A stretch of 14,012 nt of DNA from an uncultured bacterium (GTDB lineage: Bacteria; Patescibacteria; Paceibacteria; UBA9973; Zambryskibacteraceae), in NCBI GenBank assembly GCA_903918125.1, contig CAIXDB010000097.1, forward strand, positions 1 through 14,012, written 5' to 3'. Positions 6,558 through 13,385 of the stretch are shown here, one piece after another (within the stretch, counting starts at the first letter, position 1; each line of letters opens with the position of its first letter). Both the position numbers and the translations under genes were made by a program. A model generated the notes under the pieces. The model was given only the letters and a program-made list of their open reading frames with translations. It did no database searches and had not been told where the DNA came from.

Positions 6558-7559
6558 ATGCTTAACGAATCACAAAAACTGAACCCGAAATTGTGGAACA
6601 AGAATGTCGAGCAAGTGCCGATACGAAACGGTTTCGGTGAGGGTTTGGTGCTCGCGGGCGATGCAAACCCGGACGTGGTGGCGCTGTGTGCGGACTTGGT
6701 TGAGTCGACGCGCATGGACGCATTTCAGAAAAAATTCCCCGAGCGTTTCATTGACGTCGGCGTGGCGGAGCAGAATCTTGCATCGACAGCATCCGGTCTC
6801 GCGGCAATGGGAAAAATTCCGTTTATCTCGAGCTATGCAATGTTTTCACCGGGCAGAAACTGGGAGCAGATTCGCACGACCATCGCCTACAACAATCGCG
6901 CGGTAATCATTGCCGGCTCGCACGCGGGTGTCAGTGTCGGTCCGGACGGCGGGACACACCAGGCAATCGAGGACATTGCGCTCATGCGAGTCCTTCCGCG
7001 CATGACTGTCATCTCGCCGTGCGACGCTATCGAGGCGCGCAAGGCGACTCTCGCCTCAATCGACTCGACCACGCCCGTCTACATTCGCCTCTCGCGCGAA
7101 AAATCTCCAATCATCACGACCGACGACACGCCGTTTGAAATCGGAAAAGCGCAACTGTATTACGGCAGTATGGGAGACAAAGCTGACGTGGGGATTATCG
7201 CGACCGGAGCACTTGTCCATCGCGCACTGAAAGTTGCCGAGCAGCTGAAGCGCGACGGCATTTCGGCAAAAGTGCTCAACGTCGCCACCATCAAACCGCT
7301 CGACGTCGAAGCTGTTACGGCACTGGCTCACGAGTGTGGCGCAATCGTCACCGTCGAGGAACATCAAATCGCCGGCGGTCTCGGAGGTGCTGTCGCAGAG
7401 TGCCTCGCCGAGTTACTGCCAACCCCTATCGAATTCATCGGCGTGCACGACCAGTTTGGTCAGTCCGGTACGACCGCGGAACTTCTCGAGCACTACGGCA
7501 TGGGCGAGTTGCACATTCTCGCAGCTGCGAAAAAAGTAGTAGGAAGAAAAAGTCTGTAA
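6558..7559 (+). CDS. Transketolase, C-terminal (pyrimidine-binding) subunit
   Basis: This is the second half of the split transketolase. The 333-residue product contains the pyrimidine-binding domain with GVAEQN, where Glu71 contacts the thiamine ring, then FISSYAMFSPGRNWEQIR and GSHAGVSVGPDGGTHQ, which match the substrate-binding loop. The C-terminal part, with GALVHRALKVAEQL and VEEHQIAGGLGGAVAE, is the transketolase C domain. The length is normal for the separate subunit. It is the last gene of the operon and ends 2 nt before a strong bidirectional terminator. The paired N half is upstream at 5365, so an active enzyme would be a heterotetramer of the two products. Confidence 0.94.
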   Translation: MLNESQKLNPKLWNKNVEQVPIRNGFGEGLVLAGDANPDVVALCADLVESTRMDAFQKKFPERFIDVGVAEQNLASTASGLAAMGKIPFISSYAMFSPGRNWEQIRTTIAYNNRAVIIAGSHAGVSVGPDGGTHQAIEDIALMRVLPRMTVISPCDAIEARKATLASIDSTTPVYIRLSREKSPIITTDDTPFEIGKAQLYYGSMGDKADVGIIATGALVHRALKVAEQLKRDGISAKVLNVATIKPLDVEAVTALAHECGAIVTVEEHQIAGGLGGAVAECLAELLPTPIEFIGVHDQFGQSGTTAELLEHYGMGELHILAAAKKVVGRKSL

Positions 7560-7561
7560 CA

Positions 7562-7607
7562 AAAAAAGATGGGCATCATCCTCGCGAGGATGATGCCCAT
7601 CTTTTTT
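7562..7607. terminator. Perfect bidirectional terminator between the tkt operon and the PfkB gene
   Basis: The 46 bases are perfectly self-complementary about a centre at 7584/7585. A GC-rich stem (GATGGGCATCATCCTCG and its complement) is flanked by an A-run on one side and a T-run on the other, so it works in both directions. The kinase stop codon overlaps its right edge. Confidence 0.95.
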
Positions 7608-8613
7608 AAATTTTCTTCAAAACATAATCCGCCGGAGCATTTTTTAGATATTCTTGGAGTTTGTCAGCAGTGAGCAGACCTTTCTGCGCGCCGATTTGTT
7701 GGACGACAGACATTGAGTTCACCGGTCCCCAGGTGAGCGCTTCATCGAGCGACTTGCCCATTGCCAGGCACGCGACAACGGTCGAGAAAAATGCGTCGCC
7801 TGCACCGGTGCGTTCGACCGGATCGTGCGGATAGACGGGAATGAAAAAGAAATCGTCGGCAGAAACGGTCGTGTCCAATCCGTACGCGCCGTCAATACCG
7901 TCGGTCACGAGTACTACTTTCGGTCCGAGTTTCGAGAGACCGGTCATCAACACTTTCACGTCGCGACTCGATAACCCAAGAATTCTCTGTGCTTCCTCGA
8001 CGTTACAACACATGGCATGAGCGCGACTATATATATGTGCGAGTTTTTCTGCGCCCTGTTTGATATCAAAAATCCCGGGTTGAAAAGCAAGTTTGACGGA
8101 CGGATTTTGGTCGAGGTACTGTGCGATGTCTTCGTACAAATGAAATGAATTTTCGCCGAGCGAGCTGACGTACAGCCATTTCGGCGCGTCGTCACCCTGC
8201 GGAATGCCGTCGAGCGTGTATGCGTATTTTTCGTGTTTGATTAAAATGGTGCGGTCGACGTCGTACCAAAGCACGTAGTGGTAGTTGGTTTTCATTCTGG
8301 AAGCGACTCGCACCAGGTCGGTCGCAACATTGTTTGATGTAAATTCCGCAACGCAATCGCGTCCGTTTTGATCATCGCCAACGTACGTCAAAATTCCCGA
8401 TGCAAGTCCGAGTCGCGATACCGACACCGTCGCGTTGGCAGCGTTTCCCACCGCGTTGCAGACGGTCACTGACTCGTACGGAACTTTGTCGCCGTAGCGC
8501 ACTGCAAGTTTGCAATTTTTTTTGTCCGCGTCGCACAACAACTCTGCGTCGGTCAATCTGATAAAAGCATCGATAACTGTGTCGCCAATGGCGAGAACAT
8601 CTAATTTTTTCAT
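7606..8613 (-). CDS. PfkB-family carbohydrate kinase
   Basis: This 335-residue protein is a ribokinase-like (PfkB) sugar or nucleoside kinase. GNAANATVSVSRLG (56-69) matches the first PfkB signature, and RTGAGDAFFSTVVACL (268-283) matches the second, with GAGD forming the anion hole and Asp273 the catalytic base. VTDGIDGAYG (237-246) fits the ATP-site strand. The acceptor cannot be read from sequence: ribokinase, fructokinase, 6-phosphofructokinase (PfkB type) or adenosine-like kinases share these motifs. It lies between a transketolase operon and an aldolase gene, so a role in phosphorylating a hexose, pentose or fructose 6-phosphate is reasonable but inferred. The start is fixed by the promoter six bases upstream (TATAAT). 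Confidence 0.88.
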   Translation of the reverse strand: MKKLDVLAIGDTVIDAFIRLTDAELLCDADKKNCKLAVRYGDKVPYESVTVCNAVGNAANATVSVSRLGLASGILTYVGDDQNGRDCVAEFTSNNVATDLVRVASRMKTNYHYVLWYDVDRTILIKHEKYAYTLDGIPQGDDAPKWLYVSSLGENSFHLYEDIAQYLDQNPSVKLAFQPGIFDIKQGAEKLAHIYSRAHAMCCNVEEAQRILGLSSRDVKVLMTGLSKLGPKVVLVTDGIDGAYGLDTTVSADDFFFIPVYPHDPVERTGAGDAFFSTVVACLAMGKSLDEALTWGPVNSMSVVQQIGAQKGLLTADKLQEYLKNAPADYVLKKI

Positions 8614-8648
8614 AGTCGAATTATACCTATTTAAGAAAATAAAAACAA
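8614..8648 (-). promoter_or_regulatory. PfkB-kinase promoter, predicted leaderless
   Basis: On the minus strand TTGTTT (8643-8648) and TATAAT (8620-8625) are spaced by 17 nt, with six bases between the -10 and the ATG at 8613. The -35 lies in the T-rich tail of the terminator that follows the upstream minus-strand gene. Confidence 0.75.
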
Positions 8649-8676
8649 AGCGGACCTCGGCGCGTAGCGGAGGTCC
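8640..8676 (-). terminator. Intrinsic terminator of the zinc-finger gene
   Basis: Read on the minus strand, GGACCTC pairs with GAGGTCC (8670-8676 and 8652-8658) around an 11-base loop that can pair further, followed by GCTTTGTTTTTATTTT. It ends the gene at 8698-9141. Confidence 0.8.
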
Positions 8677-8697
8677 TATCGAAATGCACTAAACTTT

Positions 8698-9141
8698 TTA
8701 ACGAGGTTTTAAATCCTGGAAGAACACTACGATGTGTTTTTCATCTGACAAAGGTGCTTCTCCCAATATATTTGAGAATGATTGAATGGTGAAAAGTCTC
8801 CCGGAGATAACATACGTATTTTTACGTCGAATTCCAAAGGTTGTTTTTTGTTCACAACGGGCTCCGCATTTTTCGGCAACATCCTGAATGATTGCTAAAT
8901 TTTTCTCCACGTCGCCGGAAATTTTGATTCTCACATGAAGAGTTTTTTTGAGAAAAGCCATCAATTTTAATGCTTTGCTTCTGCAAGTCCTGCACGTCTT
9001 GATGTGGTTTGCCCACATACTGTATTCTTGGGTGGAGGGAGTCATCTCTTGGGTGATTTTCTGCCCATTCGCAATCATGGAGTGTATTCTCTCTGTAGGT
9101 GAAACATATCCACACTTTCTGAAATTTTTTTCAAAAAACAT
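8698..9141 (-). CDS. Small HxxxCxxC zinc-finger protein, function unknown
   Basis: The 147-residue protein contains HIKTCRTC at 46-53, giving His46, Cys50 and Cys53 in the HxxxCxxC spacing of anti-sigma (ZAS/zf-HC2) domains. Additional cysteines at 10, 92 and 96 could complete a metal site. Unlike many anti-sigma factors it has no membrane span. The remainder (about 67-147) alternates beta-like and helical segments, with VRIKISGDVEKNLAIIQDVAEKC resembling a small alpha-beta fold, and I recognise no family there. No sigma factor lies nearby. The gene is divergent from the aldolase gene, with 55 nt between start codons, and has its own terminator. A weak GAAAGG lies about 13 nt before the ATG. 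A cytosolic regulator is possible but unproven. Confidence 0.68.
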   Translation of the reverse strand: MFFEKNFRKCGYVSPTERIHSMIANGQKITQEMTPSTQEYSMWANHIKTCRTCRSKALKLMAFLKKTLHVRIKISGDVEKNLAIIQDVAEKCGARCEQKTTFGIRRKNTYVISGRLFTIQSFSNILGEAPLSDEKHIVVFFQDLKPR

Positions 9142-9161
9142 ACGTGTTTCTCGCCTTTCTT

Positions 9162-9197
9162 CTGGCAGACTATCATATATATGCTACAATATCCACA
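9162..9197 (+). promoter_or_regulatory. fba promoter, predicted leaderless
   Basis: CTGGCA (9162-9167) and TACAAT (9185-9190) are spaced by exactly 17 nt. TGC before the -10 makes it extended. Six bases separate the -10 from the ATG at 9197. Confidence 0.7.
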
Positions 9198-10090
9198 TGA
9201 AAACCAACACTAAAACATTACGCGAAGTTGTGCGCGAGGCACAGGAGAAAAAAGTTGCCGTCGGACATTTTAATATTTCAAACCTCGAGGGACTCTGGGG
9301 TGTGTTCCGCGCGGCGCAAGCGCTCAACGTACCGATAATCATCGGCGTGTCGGAGGGTGAGCGAGATTTCGTCGGCGTGCCACAAGTCGCGGCGCTGGTA
9401 AAAAGTTTGCGCGACGAGTTCGACTACCCGATTTTTCTCAACGGCGACCACACGTATTCGTTCGACCGCGTCAAAGAGGTCATTGACGCCGGTTTTGACT
9501 CGGTTATCATCGACGGTGCAGCACTTTCTTTTGACGAAAATATCGCGTTGACAAAAAAATGCGTCGAGTACGCGCGCGCAGTGACCAAGCAAACCGGTCG
9601 CGACATTCTCATCGAAGGCGAACTCGGGTTTATCGGTCAGTCTTCGAAAGTTCTCGACGCCATTCCCGACGGCGTTCTTCTCGACGACAAATCATTGACC
9701 GACCCGGCAAAAGCAAAAGAGTTCGTCACGGCGACCGGTATCGACATGCTCGCACCGGCAGTGGGGAATTTCCACGGCATGTTGCGCGGAGGTGTCGACC
9801 CGAAACTGAACATCGAGCGCGTACGCGAAATAGCCGAAGCGACCGGCGTACCATTGGTGCTCCACGGCGGTTCGGGCAATTCGCAGGACGACTTCACACA
9901 ATCCATCGCACAAGGGATTGCCATCGTGCACATCAATACCGAAATTCGCGTGGCGTACAAACAAGGCCTGACGCTCGCGCTTCAGGAAATGCCCGACGAA
10001 GTGGCGCCGTACAAGTTTCTCAAAGGCGCGGTCAAAGCGGTCCAGGACGTGGTTACGAAAAAGTTAAAAATTTTCAACGGGATTCAATAA
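9197..10090 (+). CDS. fba: Fructose-bisphosphate aldolase, class II
   Basis: This zinc-dependent aldolase cleaves fructose 1,6-bisphosphate to dihydroxyacetone phosphate and glyceraldehyde 3-phosphate. In the 297-residue product, AVGHFNISNLEG (21-32) matches the usual AFNxxN start and NGDHTYS carries Asp84 and zinc ligand His85. EGELG (140-144), NFHG with His193, and VLHGGSGNSQDDF with His223 complete the metal and phosphate site. INTEIR (247-252) matches INTDLR. The HLDHG block and the TSHG block are both altered, so a related tagatose- or ketose-bisphosphate aldolase is possible. The ATG at 9197 is favoured over a longer reading from 8948 because the promoter lies immediately before it and the family N-terminus starts here. 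Confidence 0.9.
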   Translation: MKTNTKTLREVVREAQEKKVAVGHFNISNLEGLWGVFRAAQALNVPIIIGVSEGERDFVGVPQVAALVKSLRDEFDYPIFLNGDHTYSFDRVKEVIDAGFDSVIIDGAALSFDENIALTKKCVEYARAVTKQTGRDILIEGELGFIGQSSKVLDAIPDGVLLDDKSLTDPAKAKEFVTATGIDMLAPAVGNFHGMLRGGVDPKLNIERVREIAEATGVPLVLHGGSGNSQDDFTQSIAQGIAIVHINTEIRVAYKQGLTLALQEMPDEVAPYKFLKGAVKAVQDVVTKKLKIFNGIQ

Positions 10091-10118
10091 CTCTATTAAA
10101 TTTTTTTTGCATGAAATA

Positions 10119-10148
10119 ACCGGCGAACACCTTGTGGTGTGCGCCGGT
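10119..10148. terminator. Hairpin between convergent fba and the membrane orphan
   Basis: A 13-bp stem with one mismatch (ACCGGCG..., 10119-10131, with 10136-10148) and a TTGT loop lies between two convergent stop codons. No T-run follows directly on either strand, although an eight-T run lies at 10101-10108, so it is a probable but imperfect bidirectional terminator. Confidence 0.55.
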
Positions 10149-10166
10149 CTTGGTCGAAGTGGGGGT

Positions 10167-10658
10167 CTACTGAAATACTCTCAAGGTGCTGAAGATTTTG
10201 ATGTACCCCTTCAACCTCTCAACGAGCATTCGAACTTCTTCCTCGGTCTTGTCGTAGGGTCCAAGTGGACCCGCCCCGATTGAATGTACAAGAATCGGGA
10301 CACTGTCAAAAAAGTTCAGAAAGATTGTTGTGTCGCCGACCGTCTTTTTTGAGCATGCCAACCGAATCTCAATCGTTTTGGTGCATATCAAACGCACCAT
10401 GCTAACTGAGATTTCACTTCGACAAGCTTTGGCGGTATCATCAAGTTCTCGAAAAATAACATTGGCTACCGCTTCCTGCTCGTCGAGCAAACGTTGCCGA
10501 TTATCACCAATGAGAATTGGTCGGGGATGAGTGGACGGCGCCATACCCACCGTTCTTTTCTGTTTTCGTTTCTCCACGATTTTTTCGTGGATATTGAGAC
10601 TAATCATTAGAAGTCCCAACACCACAATTCCTATCGCCAACATTCCCGGTTCTAACAT
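10167..10658 (-). CDS. Membrane-anchored hypothetical protein, 163 aa
   Basis: The protein begins with one hydrophobic span at about residues 5-22 (MLAIGIVVLGLLMISL), followed by a basic stretch (EKRKQKR), so the rest should lie in the cytoplasm. The soluble part has a helix around RQRLLDEQEAVANVIFREL and later strands rich in Ile, Val and Phe, with cysteines near the middle. I recognise no family. The start is well supported: GGGAGG lies 9 nt before the ATG, and a strong promoter sits upstream. It is one of the orphan genes here that use a normal leader and ribosome binding site. It stands alone between fba, with which it converges, and the small membrane gene at 10762, from which it diverges. 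Confidence 0.8.
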   Translation of the reverse strand: MLEPGMLAIGIVVLGLLMISLNIHEKIVEKRKQKRTVGMAPSTHPRPILIGDNRQRLLDEQEAVANVIFRELDDTAKACRSEISVSMVRLICTKTIEIRLACSKKTVGDTTIFLNFFDSVPILVHSIGAGPLGPYDKTEEEVRMLVERLKGYIKIFSTLRVFQ

Positions 10659-10696
10659 TTTTTTCTTCCTCCCTTTTTACTACCGTTCCATGTTGG

Positions 10697-10725
10697 ATTA
10701 TATCACCTTTAATGTGTAAAGTCAA
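10697..10725 (-). promoter_or_regulatory. Strong promoter of the membrane-anchored orphan
   Basis: On the minus strand TTGACT (10720-10725) and TATAAT (10697-10702) are spaced by exactly 17 nt. The start point would give a leader of about 30 nt carrying the Shine-Dalgarno sequence GGGAGG (10668-10673). Confidence 0.85.
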
Positions 10726-10746
10726 TCACGTAAAAAAAGCCTGATT

Positions 10747-10762
10747 TGCTATACTTATCGTA
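10747..10762 (+). promoter_or_regulatory. Promoter of the small gene at 10762, predicted leaderless
   Basis: TATACT at 10750-10755 is preceded by TGC, an extended -10, and followed by six bases before the ATG at 10762. No good -35 is seen. It is divergent from the strong promoter at 10697-10725. Confidence 0.65.
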
Positions 10763-11046
10763 TGAAAAAGTCCGAGCAAACATACGAGAAAGATGTCGAG
10801 TTCGAACAGGACGAGGAACTCCAAACTCTTGCCATTCCGAAACGACCGGAAGAAAAACCGGAGTCGATTATCGCGCAAGAAATGCTCAAACACAAAGTTG
10901 TGCCCTCGGCAAAACACGCAAACTGGGTACTCATCGGCGTGAGCATTCTTTGTTTGCTCGGTGCACTCATCATGTTTGGCTTGTACACCACCACTCCGGC
11001 GTACGTTCCACCACATCCGCAAATAATCGTACATCCGGCGCACTAG
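10762..11046 (+). CDS. Small single-span membrane protein, 94 aa
   Basis: The N-terminal 50 residues are charged and probably disordered (many Glu and Lys). One span follows at about residues 55-75 (VLIGVSILCLLGALIMFGLY), then a short Pro/His tail (PPHPQIIVHPAH). The charge pattern puts the acidic N-terminal part in the cytoplasm and the tail outside. I recognise no family. The ATG is set by the extended -10 six bases upstream. It lies just ahead of the L25 gene, which has its own promoter directly after this stop codon. Confidence 0.75.
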   Translation: MKKSEQTYEKDVEFEQDEELQTLAIPKRPEEKPESIIAQEMLKHKVVPSAKHANWVLIGVSILCLLGALIMFGLYTTTPAYVPPHPQIIVHPAH

Positions 11047-11083
11047 TTGATTTTTTCTTTGCCTTGGGCTATACTCTCGAACA
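11047..11083 (+). promoter_or_regulatory. rplY promoter, predicted near-leaderless
   Basis: TTGATT (11047-11052) and TATACT (11070-11075) are spaced by exactly 17 nt, and seven bases separate the -10 from the ATG. The -35 directly follows the stop of the gene before it. Confidence 0.75.
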
Positions 11084-11727
11084 TGACTACATTAGAAATA
11101 ACTGAGCGAAAAGCGTCCGAAAATGTTGGCGCACTCCGAAAAGCCGGCCTCATGCCCGCTGTTTTTTACGGCAAGAAAACTCCATCCACGCCGGTGACGC
11201 TCGTCCAAAAAGATTTCATCAAAGTCTGGAAAACTGCCGGCGAGTCGGGTGTGGTGACACTCAAAGGTGCCAAGCAGTCCCACGACGTGCTCATTACCGC
11301 AGTTGATATTGACCCGGTTTCAGACATCGTTCGACACGCCGACTTTTACGTATTTGAAAAAGGCAAGAAAATTGAAGTGTCCGTTCCGCTCGAATTCATC
11401 GGTATCGCTCCGGCTGTGAAAGATCTCGGCGGTTCGCTTGTTAAAGTGCTTCATGAAATCAAAATCTCCGCTTCACCGGAACATCTTCCACACGATATCA
11501 AAGTCGACATTTCGTCGCTCGCTACATTTGAAAGTCAGATTCTTGCAGGCAATATTCCAATGCCGGCCGGTGTGACACTCGTGGAAGATCCTGAGGAAGT
11601 CGTGGCTAGCGCCGCCGAGCCGAAGGCTGAGGAAGTCGAAGAAACCGCACCTGTGGATCTGTCCGCAATCGAAGTTGAGAAGAAGGGTAAAAAAGACGAG
11701 GAAGCTCCTGTCGAGCCTGCCGCGTAA
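11083..11727 (+). CDS. rplY: Large-subunit ribosomal protein bL25 (TL5/CTC type)
   Basis: bL25 binds 5S rRNA in the large ribosomal subunit. This 214-residue product is the long CTC/TL5 form: an N-terminal 5S-binding domain of about 90 residues, with the typical LRKAGLMPAVFYGKK (16-30), then a beta-rich second domain (about 95-180) with PVSDIVRHADFYVF and ISASPEHLPHDIKVDIS. A long acidic tail rich in Glu, Ala and Lys follows from about 180. The start is 11083, where MTTLEITERK matches the family and follows the promoter; a TTG reading from 11047 would begin at the -35 itself. The 186-bp structured element begins 2 nt after its TAA. Confidence 0.93.
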   Translation: MTTLEITERKASENVGALRKAGLMPAVFYGKKTPSTPVTLVQKDFIKVWKTAGESGVVTLKGAKQSHDVLITAVDIDPVSDIVRHADFYVFEKGKKIEVSVPLEFIGIAPAVKDLGGSLVKVLHEIKISASPEHLPHDIKVDISSLATFESQILAGNIPMPAGVTLVEDPEEVVASAAEPKAEEVEETAPVDLSAIEVEKKGKKDEEAPVEPAA

Positions 11728-11728
11728 C

Positions 11729-11914
11729 GAATTCCAAAATCTCTTTCTCGGTCACATGTTTTCCGAGACCGGAAATCGTCCCAGCGGACGATTTCCTTTG
11801 TCCTCAGCCTCGACTTGTCAATGAGCCCGTGTTGCACCGGGTCGTTGACAAGACCATGCTCGAGGCTTGCGGGGTCTCAGAAAACATGCGACACGAGACG
11901 AGATTTTGGAATTC
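11729..11914. repeat. Structured inverted-repeat element A
   Basis: The outer arms are 11729-11770 and 11873-11914, pairing at 34 of 42 positions. Between them lie two hairpins. The first is a perfect 11-bp stem (11771-11781 with 11786-11796, loop CAGC). The second is a longer stem built from AGCCTCGA (11806-11813) with its complement at 11860-11867, and CTTGTCAA (11814-11821) with TTGACAAG (11845-11852), capped by a GCCCG/CGGGT pairing. The left arm carries the 15-mer TCTTTCTCGGTCACA (11742-11756), whose complement recurs at 13362 and 13919. The element fills the space between the L25 gene and the coiled-coil protein gene, and its right end holds the likely -35 of that gene. I recognise no known family. 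Confidence 0.85.
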
Positions 11915-11940
11915 AGTTCATGTTTGTTATACTGTGGGCA
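11906..11940 (+). promoter_or_regulatory. Promoter of the coiled-coil/lytic transglycosylase gene, predicted leaderless
   Basis: TATACT (11928-11933) preceded by TGT is an extended -10, six bases before the ATG. A TTGGAA -35 (11906-11911, spacer 16) falls inside the right arm of element A. Confidence 0.65.
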
Positions 11941-13358
11941 TGCATCTCCCACGGTTTTTTTTGTTGTTGAAAGGTATGTTCGGCGTGCTTTGCGCGGTGT
12001 TGGTGTTTGGGTGCTTCGCGGTGTCGCTTGCTCACGCTCAGACCACGGACCAAACCGCAACTCCGACCACGGCTCAGACCGCCACACTCACTCCGCAACA
12101 GCAGGAGGCCGAGTACCAGGCCGAGCTCACTCAGACCGAAGCGGACATTGCCAAATGGCAAACTATTCTCAATAACACCAAAGCCGGCACTGCCTCGCTT
12201 CAGCACGATGCGGACGTGTTGAACGCTAAAATTCAGCAAGCAAAACTTTTCATCAAGCAAAAAAATATTGAGATTGCACAGTTGCAACAACAAATCGCCG
12301 ATAAAAACGCAAACATTGCGTCGCTCGAGGACCAGATCAACCAAGGTCACGACTCGCTCGCACAGCTCATCCGCCAATCAAATGAAATGGACAACTACAC
12401 CCTGCCGGAAGTGATTCTTGGTGCGCAAAACATTTCGGATTTTTTCAGCGACGTAGATACCTTTCAGGCGATTGATAAGTCGATGGCGGATTTGTTTGCC
12501 AAAATTCGCGCCACGGAAAATTTGACCGAGCAGGAAAAAGCGGCGCTTGCCGTGCAACAAAATCAGCAGGTCGACCTGGCGCAAGCGGCGGTTGTGCAAC
12601 AAAACCAAGTTCAGACGGATGAAAACCAGAAACAATATTTGATCACGGTCAACAAAACACAGGAAAAAACGTACGCCCAGGTGCTCGCAGACGAACAAGC
12701 CAAAGCGGCAAAAATTCGTGCGGCACTGTTCAGTCTCGCGGGTGGCACGTCGGCAATTTCATTCGGTGATGCGCTCACGTATGCGCAGGCGGCTGCGTCA
12801 AAAACAGGCGTGAATCCGGCATTCTTGCTCGCAATTTTGACCCAGGAGTCTAACCTTGGCGCCAACGTCGGCAAATGCTACCTCTCCGATCTGACCTCCG
12901 GATCTGGCTCGAGTGTCACGACAGGCAAGGTCTGGCCAAACTTGATGAAACCGACGCGCGACCTGCAGCCGTTCATCGCCATCACGCAGTCGCTCGGTCT
13001 CGACCCGCTGAAAACCGTCGTGTCGTGTCCTATTGCCGGCGCGGGCGGGTACGGTGGCGCGATGGGTCCGGCGCAGTTCATCGCCTCGACATGGCAACTG
13101 TTCGCCGATCGCTTGCAAGCGGTGCTCGGACATTTTGCCAACCCGTGGAATCCGCAGGACGCGTTCATGGCATCGTCTTTGTACCTTTCCGACCTCGGCG
13201 CAGTCAACGGTTCGTACTCGAGCGAACTTCGCGCGGCGTGTAAATACTACGGCAGTGGCGGGTCAACCTGCTCGTATGGCAGAAGCGTGGAAAACCTCGA
13301 AACGAACATTCAAAGCAACATCGACTACTTGAACCAATATGGCGTGGCGAAACAGTAG
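11940..13358 (+). CDS. Secreted coiled-coil protein with C-terminal lytic transglycosylase domain
   Basis: The 472-residue product has a signal peptide (about 1-33, cleavage after AHA) and a Thr/Gln linker. A long Gln-rich coiled coil follows (about 52-265); it includes LPEVILGAQNISDFFSDVD, which resembles the LL-G-S-FSDL hinge motif of PcsB/CwlO-type cell-wall hydrolases. The C-terminal domain (about 280-472) is a lysozyme-like lytic transglycosylase: LLAILTQESNLG with Glu303 as catalytic acid, then GAMGPAQFIASTW (373-385) and NPWNPQDAFMASSLYL (401-416), as in MltB-like enzymes. Four cysteines in this domain (313, 363, 434, 444) could form disulfides. The role is peptidoglycan cleavage, perhaps controlled through the coiled coil, as FtsEX controls PcsB. 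The ATG at 11940 gives the signal peptide and follows the -10 by six bases; an earlier in-frame ATG at 11829 would place element A inside the protein. Confidence 0.85.
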   Translation: MHLPRFFLLLKGMFGVLCAVLVFGCFAVSLAHAQTTDQTATPTTAQTATLTPQQQEAEYQAELTQTEADIAKWQTILNNTKAGTASLQHDADVLNAKIQQAKLFIKQKNIEIAQLQQQIADKNANIASLEDQINQGHDSLAQLIRQSNEMDNYTLPEVILGAQNISDFFSDVDTFQAIDKSMADLFAKIRATENLTEQEKAALAVQQNQQVDLAQAAVVQQNQVQTDENQKQYLITVNKTQEKTYAQVLADEQAKAAKIRAALFSLAGGTSAISFGDALTYAQAAASKTGVNPAFLLAILTQESNLGANVGKCYLSDLTSGSGSSVTTGKVWPNLMKPTRDLQPFIAITQSLGLDPLKTVVSCPIAGAGGYGGAMGPAQFIASTWQLFADRLQAVLGHFANPWNPQDAFMASSLYLSDLGAVNGSYSSELRAACKYYGSGGSTCSYGRSVENLETNIQSNIDYLNQYGVAKQ

Positions 13359-13360
13359 CT

Positions 13361-13383
13361 ATGTGACCGAGAAAGAAATTTTG
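13361..13383 (+). repeat. Solitary copy of the element core
   Basis: Positions 13362-13376 read TGTGACCGAGAAAGA, identical to the core of element B (13919-13933) and to the reverse complement of 11742-11756 in element A. Over ATGTGACCGAGAAAGA plus the next 7 bases it differs from A at one position. No second arm is found near it. It lies between the stop of the transglycosylase gene and the L31 promoter. Confidence 0.8.
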
Positions 13384-13385
13384 AT

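Noticed and set aside
9559..10119. Arg-rich plus-strand frame inside fba
   Set aside because: Out-of-frame shadow of the aldolase; the composition reflects GC-rich codons of the true frame.
11729..11914. Element A as a simple terminator of rplY
   Set aside because: Only the inner 11-bp hairpin followed by TTTG could serve so. The 42-nt outer arms and the second hairpin exceed any intrinsic terminator.
11829..11939. Upstream extension of the transglycosylase gene from ATG at 11829
   Set aside because: It would translate the right half of element A and bury the signal peptide. The extended -10 six bases before 11940 fixes the start.
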